From positions 259,725 to 323,724 of the forward strand of contig JBMNQX010000002.1 in the NCBI GenBank assembly GCA_050944355.1: a stretch of 64,000 nucleotides of DNA, in the 5' to 3' direction. Position numbers and translations under genes: made by a program. Under the pieces are notes generated by a model that did no database searches, was not told the origin of the DNA, and saw nothing but the letters and a program-made list of their open reading frames with translations. Shown here piece by piece: positions 1-6,306 of the stretch (position 1 is the stretch's first letter; each line of letters begins with the position of its first letter). This stretch comes from UBA4285 sp050944355. GTDB taxonomy: Bacteria; Bacillota; Clostridia; Lachnospirales; Lachnospiraceae.

Positions 1-2
1 AA

Positions 3-458
3 GAGATCACGCTGTTCGGCGAACCGATTTCCGTCAAGGCTGAAATTGTTCAGATCCCTGACAGCTCCGGCCACGCGGACAAGGACGGTCTGATCAGATG
101 GCTGCAGTCCATCGACCAGAAAAAGCCGCAGCATGTGTTCATCGTGCACGGCGAGGACGAAGTCTGTGACAAATTTGCGGCGCTTCTGCATGACAATTAC
201 GGCTATAACACCACTGCGCCGTACACGGGGATGAGTTTTGATCTGAAGAGTGATGTCATTCTGAACGAGGGCAGCAGGGAACGCAAATCCAGACGCACGA
301 CAGCGAAGCAGCGCCGCGCCGAGGGCGTGTTCGCGCGTCTTGTGGCTGCCGGCGAGCGCCTGATGAAAGTGATTGATCACAACGAAGGCGGGGCGAACAA
401 GGATCTCGCGAAATTTACGAACCAGATCAACACGCTCTGTGACAAATGGGACAGGTAA
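3..458 (+). CDS. MBL-fold/beta-CASP RNA-processing exonuclease, C-terminal part
   Basis: This is the 3' end of a gene that begins before the window. The visible part contains the C-terminal RNA-specificity motif of metallo-beta-lactamase/beta-CASP nucleases: SGHADKDGLIRW followed by VFIVHGE. In this family the SGHAD histidine region and the VxHGE segment complete the zinc site and bind RNA. After it comes a charged tail of roughly 85 residues (ERKSRR, KQRRAEGVFARL) that looks helical and may contact RNA. The protein would be cytoplasmic and act in RNA processing or decay. The stop codon TAA is followed after one base by the ATG of the cardiolipin synthase, so the two are probably cotranscribed. 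The catalytic HxHxDH part is not visible, so activity cannot be judged. Confidence 0.8.
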   Translation, partial: EITLFGEPISVKAEIVQIPDSSGHADKDGLIRWLQSIDQKKPQHVFIVHGEDEVCDKFAALLHDNYGYNTTAPYTGMSFDLKSDVILNEGSRERKSRRTTAKQRRAEGVFARLVAAGERLMKVIDHNEGGANKDLAKFTNQINTLCDKWDR

Positions 459-459
459 G

Positions 460-2136
460 ATGAAGAAAGACGAAGAGGAGATTCTGGAACGCTGGGCTGA
501 AGAGAACCGGAATCATCTTGAAAAACTGAAGAAGACAGGAAAGAAGATCAAGGGCGTCGGTATTCTGCGCATGCTTTTCGGCCGGACGGCGGTTGTCGTC
601 GCCCTGATTCTGCTGCAGTTGTACGTGTTCTATCTGCTGCTCACGGCGGCCATGAGTGTCTCGCAGTACATCAATATGGCACTGGGTGTAATATCTCTGT
701 GCATATTTGTGAGTATTGTGAATTCCAACATGAACTCCAGTTTCAAGATGGCATGGGTTACTCCGATGCTTCTGGTCCCTGTGTTCGCCTCTGTCTTCTA
801 TCTGTACTGCCAGCTGGACCTGGGCAAAAGGAGGCTGATCAAAAAGTCTCTGCGCATCGAAGACCAGATGGCGTCGCAGCTGAAAATCGACGAAAAAAAA
901 CAGGAGGAATTCAAAAAGAACGCTCCGGACGAACAGGGAATCATGCATTATTTCCGCAAAGCCTGCCATACGCCGGCGTTTCCCTGTGAGTACGCTGAAT
1001 TTTACGCGTCCGGCGAAGAGAAAATTCCCAGACTTATCGAAGAACTCAAGAAGGCAAAACGCTTTATTTTCATGGAGTACTTCATCATCTTCGAAGGTTC
1101 TGTCTGGGACGATGTCCTCGAGGTTCTGAAGCAGAAAGCCGCCGAGGGCGTTGAGGTGCGGGTGCTGTACGACGGCATGTCATCTCTGACACGGCTTCCG
1201 ATCGGATATTTCAAGAAACTGGAAAAGATGAACATCCGCTCGCGGGCATTTGCCCCGATCCGTCCGATTCTCTCGACGTATCAGAATAACCGGGATCACC
1301 GGAAAATCGTTGTGATCGACGGCAAGGTGGCGTTTTCCGGCGGCATCAACCTGGCGGACGAGTACGCGAACCGCATCGTGCGCTTCGGCTACTGGAAGGA
1401 TTCCGGCGTCATGGTGGCCGGCGAGAGCGTAAAAGCGTTCACCTACATGTTCCTCAAGATGTGGACCATCGCCGGCAAAGAGCCGGAAATTGCGGACGAC
1501 GACGTGAAGCGATACGTCTACAATCCGGAGAATTATCTGACGCAGCAGGACAAAACAGAGCTTTCCGGCTTTTATTGCCATAAAGACGGAGGCTTCGTCG
1601 TTCCGTTCGGCGACAACCCGTACGACGATTATCTCGCCGGCCGGACCGTCTACATGGACATTTTGAACCGCGCCCAGCACTATGTTCACATTATGACTCC
1701 ATACCTGATCCTGGACGACGAAATGATAACAGCGCTCATTGTCGCGGCTCAACGCGGAGTAGACGTCAAGATCATGATGCCGCATATTCCTGACAAACAT
1801 CTGGTTTACGCGGTTGCGCGGACGTATTACAAAAATCTCATTTCTCACGGAGTAAAGATCTATGAGTTCGTGCCGGGGTTTGTGCACGCAAAAGAGGTCA
1901 TTTCCGACGGCATCCGCGCCACATGCGGAACGATCAATTTTGACTACCGCAGTTTTTATCTGCATTTTGAAGACGCCGTGTATTTTTCGCGGACGAAAAT
2001 TGTGGATGACATGGAAGCGGATTATCAGAAGACCCTTAACGCCTGCGAGGAGATTACGATGCAGAAGGTCGAGCACTTTCCGAAGCTGTATCTGCTCGGC
2101 GGAATGCTTCTGCGAATCATTGCGCCGCTCTTGTAA
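460..2136 (+). CDS. cls: Cardiolipin synthase (phospholipase D family)
   Basis: The 558-residue product should condense two phosphatidylglycerols into cardiolipin at the membrane. Two hydrophobic segments lie near the N terminus (about residues 40-65 and 70-115). Two PLD catalytic motifs follow: HRKIVVIDG with nearby GGINLADEY, and FVHAKEVISDG with TINFDYRS, both of the HxK(x4)D type. The length is slightly above the usual 480-510 because of an extra charged N-terminal stretch of about 35 residues. The frame is open further upstream, but ATG 460 lies one base after the preceding stop, which suggests translational coupling, so that start was chosen. A sigma-A-like promoter for the next gene begins immediately after this stop. 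Confidence 0.93.
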   Translation: MKKDEEEILERWAEENRNHLEKLKKTGKKIKGVGILRMLFGRTAVVVALILLQLYVFYLLLTAAMSVSQYINMALGVISLCIFVSIVNSNMNSSFKMAWVTPMLLVPVFASVFYLYCQLDLGKRRLIKKSLRIEDQMASQLKIDEKKQEEFKKNAPDEQGIMHYFRKACHTPAFPCEYAEFYASGEEKIPRLIEELKKAKRFIFMEYFIIFEGSVWDDVLEVLKQKAAEGVEVRVLYDGMSSLTRLPIGYFKKLEKMNIRSRAFAPIRPILSTYQNNRDHRKIVVIDGKVAFSGGINLADEYANRIVRFGYWKDSGVMVAGESVKAFTYMFLKMWTIAGKEPEIADDDVKRYVYNPENYLTQQDKTELSGFYCHKDGGFVVPFGDNPYDDYLAGRTVYMDILNRAQHYVHIMTPYLILDDEMITALIVAAQRGVDVKIMMPHIPDKHLVYAVARTYYKNLISHGVKIYEFVPGFVHAKEVISDGIRATCGTINFDYRSFYLHFEDAVYFSRTKIVDDMEADYQKTLNACEEITMQKVEHFPKLYLLGGMLLRIIAPLL

Positions 2137-2137
2137 C

Positions 2138-2166
2138 TTGTCTTTCAGGCCGGCAGGGTGTATATT
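2138..2166 (+). promoter_or_regulatory. Sigma-A promoter for the DUF6465 gene
   Basis: TTGTCT (2138-2143) and TATATT (2161-2166) are separated by 17 bp. The pair lies directly after the cls stop, and about 60 bases of leader follow before the next start codon. Confidence 0.55.
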
Positions 2167-2228
2167 TTAGAAGTATATTAATTGAGCATAGACTCAAAAA
2201 AACATCACACAGAAGAAAGGACATGACA

Positions 2229-2429
2229 ATGGCTAAGAAGGTTACGGTTGAAACGTTTCTTGAGTATGGCGGTGTTCAGTTCAAAGAGGCAGATCTGATC
2301 AAAAAGGCGGAAGAGCAGTATCGGAAAGATCATTCCGATGCGATCCGCACGATGAATTTATATGTTAAGCCCGAAGACAGCGCAGTTTACTATGTGATCA
2401 ACGACAACGCCGGCATGGTAAAGTTCTGA
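2229..2429 (+). CDS. Small DUF6465-family protein
   Basis: The 66-residue protein resembles the DUF6465 family of small clostridial proteins of unknown function. The recognisable parts are FLEYGG near the N terminus, an acidic/basic helix (DLIKKAEEQYRKDH) and the C-terminal YVKPEDSAVYYVINDNAG. This copy lacks the long Lys/Ala-rich N-terminal extension seen in many relatives. ATG 2229 was chosen over ATG 2223 because GAAAGG (2215-2220) sits 8 bases upstream of 2229 but only 2 from 2223. It has its own promoter and is probably cotranscribed with the HPr-like gene 33 bases downstream. Confidence 0.7.
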   Translation: MAKKVTVETFLEYGGVQFKEADLIKKAEEQYRKDHSDAIRTMNLYVKPEDSAVYYVINDNAGMVKF

Positions 2430-2462
2430 GAACGAATTTCTGGATGAAAACAGGAGGTGGAG

Positions 2463-2696
2463 ATGTTTACTGTCTCGGTGCTGCTCAATTCCGTAGAAAA
2501 AGTTGAGGATTTTATCAGCCGTATCAATAAATATTCCTGCAGCTTTGACATCGAGTCAGGGCATACGACAGTCGATGCGAAGTCGATGATCGCTATGTTC
2601 AGCCTGGACCTGAGCCAGCCGCTCAGGCTCACCATCAACGACGACAACGGAGAACTGGAAGATATTCTCCGCGACATCGGCGAATACCTTGCGTAA
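2463..2696 (+). CDS. HPr-like protein lacking the active-site histidine
   Basis: The 77-residue product has the HPr fold signature in its second half: SGHTTVDAKSMIAMFSL matches the region of HPr around regulatory Ser46, and a C-terminal helix (ELEDILRDIGEYL) follows. The segment that should carry the phospho-accepting GxHARPA motif instead reads LLNSVEKVEDFISRINKY, with no histidine. It therefore cannot be a normal PTS phosphocarrier and is more likely a regulatory relative. The equivalent of Ser46 is Ser41. ATG 2463 is preferred to GTG 2457 because AGGAGG (2452-2457) is 5 bases upstream. A strong terminator follows the stop. Confidence 0.75.
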   Translation: MFTVSVLLNSVEKVEDFISRINKYSCSFDIESGHTTVDAKSMIAMFSLDLSQPLRLTINDDNGELEDILRDIGEYLA

Positions 2697-2710
2697 ATTG
2701 AATGACAGAA

Positions 2711-2735
2711 AGGCTGCCAAAAGGCAGCCTTTTTT
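2711..2735 (+). terminator. Rho-independent terminator
   Basis: AGGCTGCC, an AAAA loop and GGCAGCCT form a perfect 8-bp stem followed by a T run. It ends the DUF6465/HPr-like unit and marks the left edge of the accessory island. Confidence 0.9.
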
Positions 2736-2767
2736 AGTTTGTTTCTGATGACTCAGTATTCGTATTA

Positions 2768-3973
2768 TTAAAATATTTTTCCATGCTGGAAATCTTCCAG
2801 CAGTTCGCATTTTATCCGGTAATTTGCCGCGATGAACTTTACCCTGCTTTCCGATATTCCGTGTTCAGAATAAAATACTTTCACTTCGTTTTCTGACGGA
2901 AGTTTCCGGACGTCGACGACGTCCCTGTTTTTGACAAGTCTCAATAATTTCTCTTCACTGTCATACGCGGCGTTAACTTTTCGCCTCAGCAGCTCGCCGC
3001 GCGTCATCGGCACGGATACATCGTGACTGGTGTAGAACATACTGTTTCCGGAATCAAAGATGGGGGCCGGACCGAGCAGCTGCAGAGTGTCCGCATCCCG
3101 CAGCACGCCGAAATTATAGAGATGTTCGTCTCCATTGCTGATGACAAAATCCGTCAGCGTCTGATAATCCAGGAATCTCTGCATCCTGTTTCGATTCAGC
3201 CCGTGATGCTCGCAGACATCCAGAAAATGATCATATATATTGCGGCTTTCCGGCCGCTTTTCAGAAGCTATAATGTCATGCGCCGGGATGAACTCTGTTT
3301 TTTCTGATGTAAAGGCAGGGCAGATGCTGTCGTACCTGCATGCTTCTCCGTACGGCACTTGGCGCAGGGTGTACGACACATACGCAATGCCGCTTTTTTG
3401 TCTGGAATGCAGCCGCGACGCAAACGCTTCATTGACTGCCTGCTGACCTATGTTGAGCGGCGTCTGCTTAATAAGTACAGGAATATCTCCTGACAAATCC
3501 CAGTGTTTGCACATCTGACCTGTCAGACTGGCGTTCGGGTCAAACGGCGGATTGTCATGAACCGCAGCTGACGATTTGCCTTGCGGATACAGACTTACAT
3601 CGCGCCAGCGCAGATCACTGCCCACCGGACAGATCCAGTAGGTATCGGTAAGGCTCAGACCGAGATTTTTCATCAGATATCTGCTTGAAGTCGCTGATGT
3701 CACGAAGCCACCGGTCAGGCATCCCGCATCGCGGAAAGCAGCTTTCATATCTTCGCGGTTTCCCGGTGCGGCCCGGTTTTGCCACCATGTCCGCAGGTTT
3801 GACAGGATATCCCCCTGCCCGAAGCAGGGCATGTATTCCGGCTTGATGGGGAAGACGCTCAGTATATAGTTGGAATCTATATGCAGCACGGCGCAGCGAA
3901 TGTCTTTGTGCATAAGATAAAAATCTTGACCGTCGGCGGAATCTTTCTGACAGGAAAAAATATTTTTTTGCAT
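2768..3973 (-). CDS. HipA-like kinase-domain protein
   Basis: The 401-residue protein carries the C-terminal catalytic signature of the HipA kinase superfamily: NGDEHLYNFG (about residues 280-289) as the catalytic loop and PIFDSGNS (about 305-312) as the metal-binding DxG-like loop. A likely ATP-binding Lys lies in PVLIKQTP, with an acidic partner in NEAFAS. The N-terminal part (LRTWWQNRAAPGNR, GLSLTDTYWI) resembles a segment found in HipA-like proteins of gut Clostridia rather than the classical HipA N-subdomain. No HipB-type helix-turn-helix partner is visible. GTG 3985 and ATG 3982 lie too close to GGAGG (3985-3989). ATG 3973 is 11 bases away and was chosen, so the start is uncertain. Substrate and toxin role are unknown. 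Confidence 0.72.
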   Translation of the reverse strand: MQKNIFSCQKDSADGQDFYLMHKDIRCAVLHIDSNYILSVFPIKPEYMPCFGQGDILSNLRTWWQNRAAPGNREDMKAAFRDAGCLTGGFVTSATSSRYLMKNLGLSLTDTYWICPVGSDLRWRDVSLYPQGKSSAAVHDNPPFDPNASLTGQMCKHWDLSGDIPVLIKQTPLNIGQQAVNEAFASRLHSRQKSGIAYVSYTLRQVPYGEACRYDSICPAFTSEKTEFIPAHDIIASEKRPESRNIYDHFLDVCEHHGLNRNRMQRFLDYQTLTDFVISNGDEHLYNFGVLRDADTLQLLGPAPIFDSGNSMFYTSHDVSVPMTRGELLRRKVNAAYDSEEKLLRLVKNRDVVDVRKLPSENEVKVFYSEHGISESRVKFIAANYRIKCELLEDFQHGKIF

Positions 3974-4381
3974 CTCTGACATCACCTCCGCTGCTCTTGT
4001 GTTGTTGTTGAAAGATATTATATCGTCAAATTGCTTTTGCCTGAAGTTCGCAAATAATTACAGCTGTTTGATTCATCTTCCACATATGGGGAAGCATAGG
4101 AGCAGACTGTACTATATATTGTACACTGAGTATATAAAAGTGGTAAAATGAAAAACACTTCAGACATCGCTGCTTATTTTCGGATTAGAAATGATGCCCC
4201 GGGAAAACAGCTGTGGCACTGCCGCACACAGATCGCAAGGTATAAATGGTATGTATGATTATGTGAATCAGTTTGATGAATCCCGCTGTACAGGCAGATG
4301 TACCATCCACATTGAATAGAATGCAGGAAAGCGAAGACGTTCGTTTTTTCAAAACAAGTATGGTTATGAAAGTGTGAATAC
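3974..4381. other. Intergenic region between two HipA-like genes, with short ORFs
   Basis: About 400 bases without a recognisable gene separate the divergent HipA-like genes. It contains an 18-bp palindrome, TGTACTATATATTGTACA (4108-4125), and an inverted repeat CTTCC/GGGAAG (4077-4094), both possible operators. Two short plus-strand ORFs exist: 4148-4258 (36 aa, MKNTSDIAAYF...) and 4276-4377 (33 aa, MNPAVQADVPS...). The second ends 4 bases before the next gene and could be a coupled leader peptide or the remnant of a partner gene. Neither could be assigned to a family. Confidence 0.4.
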
Positions 4382-5395
4382 GTGCAAATCGGTGAATTAT
4401 CATCAGTCCTGCCGGATCTTTCCGGGTGCCCGGTCGACCGGATCTGCGATTACGGCGGCTCGGACCGGAAGATCGGCGTTATTGCAGACGGCAGGCAGTA
4501 TATGCTTAAATTCGCGCACAAGAATGAGCGCGGCATCGATTTTAGTACAAGCTGTGTGAGCCCCGTTTTTTCAGAGTATATCGGCAGTGAGATTTTCAGA
4601 GCGTGCGGCATTCCGGCGCACGAGACGCATCTGGTTTTGTATAAAGGCGAACTGGCCGTCGCGTGCCGGAACTTCTGCGAAGAAGGAGATTACGACCGCG
4701 AATTCGCGTGGTATATGCGGACAGTGTACGACGCGTCCGAAAGGGGAAGAATTCCCAGGCTCCCGCAGATTTACAACGTGATGAAAACACCGGAACTGCG
4801 GCCGATTCTGGACGAAAGCGTTAAGCGGTACTGGGATACATTTGTCATCGACGCTCTGATCGGCAACTTCGACCGGCACACAGGAAACTGGTCTTATATT
4901 TATAACAGGCGGACAGGGAAAATGAGGCAGGCGCCCGTATACGATTGCGGCAGTTCGCTTTTTCCGGGGCTTGACGAAGCGGGGATGGCAAATGTGCTGG
5001 CTCATCCGGACGCGCTCGCCGAGAGAGTTTTAAAGTTCCCTCTGGCTGCTTTATCGGTGAAGCAATCCCGTAAGGTCTCATACACGGATATGCTGACATC
5101 CGGCTTCGACAGGCACTGCGAACAGGCCGTTCTGCGGATGTATCCGCGGATCGACATGGAAAAAATCGGTTCCATAGTGGATGGAATACCAATATTATCG
5201 GATGTGCGCCGCCGATTCTACAAGACAATTCTGAAAGTCCGCTATGACTTCATTATCCGGGATGCCTGCAGACGGGCCGAGGAGCAGAGGTTTGATGCGG
5301 AAGCGGTGAAGCGGATTGAAGAAGGTCTGCCGTGTCCGCAGTCAGAAATTGATCGTCTGGCTCGGCGGATTGCGGAAAGCTCGGACAGTGTTTGA
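4382..5395 (+). CDS. HipA/CtkA-like serine/threonine kinase-domain protein
   Basis: The 337-residue protein is a compact HipA-superfamily kinase of the CtkA-like, single-domain sort. GGSDRKIGV (about residues 25-33) resembles a glycine-rich loop, YMLKFA provides a probable ATP-binding Lys43, and FSEYIGSEI an acidic helix partner. IGNFDRHTGNW (about 160-170) is the catalytic loop, and APVYDCGSSLFP (about 184-195) the metal-binding loop. All key residues look intact, so an active kinase is plausible. The start is GTG 4382 with a poor ribosome-binding site, 4 bases after a 33-codon ORF, which suggests reinitiation. A Fic-domain gene follows. The target is unknown. Confidence 0.78.
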   Translation: MQIGELSSVLPDLSGCPVDRICDYGGSDRKIGVIADGRQYMLKFAHKNERGIDFSTSCVSPVFSEYIGSEIFRACGIPAHETHLVLYKGELAVACRNFCEEGDYDREFAWYMRTVYDASERGRIPRLPQIYNVMKTPELRPILDESVKRYWDTFVIDALIGNFDRHTGNWSYIYNRRTGKMRQAPVYDCGSSLFPGLDEAGMANVLAHPDALAERVLKFPLAALSVKQSRKVSYTDMLTSGFDRHCEQAVLRMYPRIDMEKIGSIVDGIPILSDVRRRFYKTILKVRYDFIIRDACRRAEEQRFDAEAVKRIEEGLPCPQSEIDRLARRIAESSDSV

Positions 5396-5458
5396 GACTC
5401 GTGTCTTCGGGGCAGGTGCTCCGGAATTTTCCGAAAGATGCGGAAAGGAGAGTGCAGC

Positions 5459-6196
5459 ATGAGAGAGACAGCCAGGTATTTGCTGCAGCGTCTGGCATAC
5501 GAGAGAGAACACAAAATGCCGGGCGGAATTTATCAGATGCTCCAGGTTGAAATGGCGTATCACTCAAACCGCATAGAAGGCAGCGGGCTCACGCTTGAAC
5601 AGACACAGTCTCTCTTCGAAGGAAACACTCTTTCCGACTGCTTGAAATCGGACGATGTTACGGAGGCCGTGAATCATTTCAGGTGCCTCGATATTGTGCT
5701 CGATTTGTATGATAAATCTGTCACGGAGGAAATGATAAAGACGCTGCAGTGGACTCTGAAAAGAGACACTTATAGTTCGCAGAGACCCGAAGCGGTTCTC
5801 GGTGAATATAAAAAATATCCCAATGTTGTCGGCAATACCGAGACGGCCGCGCCGAAAGACGTTTCCGGAGAAATCAGAAAACTCGTCGATCGATATAACA
5901 GTATACAGAAACCTGCGCTCGACGATATTCTGGATTTTCATGTGCGATTTGAGAAGATTCATCCGTTCTACGACGGAAACGGGCGCGTCGGGCGTCTGCT
6001 GATGTTCAAACAGTGTCTGAAGGCCGATATCGTTCCTTTCGTAATAGAGGAAGACTACAGAGCGTTTTATTACAGAGGACTGAAGAACTGGGAGACTGAA
6101 AAAGGATATCTGCGCGACACATGTCTGCTCATGCAGGACCACATGAAATCAGGACTCCGGTATTGCCGGATCGCCTATCTTTCTGAGGAAAAATGA
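5459..6196 (+). CDS. Fic-domain protein (probable AMP-transferase)
   Basis: The 245-residue protein has a complete Fic motif, HPFYDGNGRVGR, at about residues 168-179, as in enzymes that transfer AMP or related groups from nucleotides to protein hydroxyls. An inhibitory-helix motif of the [S/T]xxxE[G/N] form, SNRIEG, lies at about residues 36-41, N-terminal to the Fic core. This is a class II arrangement in which the protein restrains its own activity. ATG 5459 is preceded by GGAAAGGAG with 8-base spacing, so the in-frame ATG at 5438 was rejected. It lies 63 bases after the HipA-like kinase, so a shared transcript is plausible. The substrate cannot be read from sequence. Confidence 0.88.
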   Translation: MRETARYLLQRLAYEREHKMPGGIYQMLQVEMAYHSNRIEGSGLTLEQTQSLFEGNTLSDCLKSDDVTEAVNHFRCLDIVLDLYDKSVTEEMIKTLQWTLKRDTYSSQRPEAVLGEYKKYPNVVGNTETAAPKDVSGEIRKLVDRYNSIQKPALDDILDFHVRFEKIHPFYDGNGRVGRLLMFKQCLKADIVPFVIEEDYRAFYYRGLKNWETEKGYLRDTCLLMQDHMKSGLRYCRIAYLSEEK

Positions 6197-6253
6197 GGAT
6201 GCCTGTGAGGATTTTGATTCTATCGGCCTCTTCACGAAATTTCCGGAATTAAA

Positions 6254-6262
6254 TGCTATACT
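6254..6262 (+). promoter_or_regulatory. Extended -10 promoter for the methyltransferase gene
   Basis: TGC directly precedes TATACT (6257-6262), giving an extended -10 element. No good -35 box is present 17 bases upstream. It lies about 45 bases before the methyltransferase start. Confidence 0.4.
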
Positions 6263-6306
6263 CGTAATGGTAAATAAAGAAGAATGACGCAGCACAGAGG
6301 TACATC

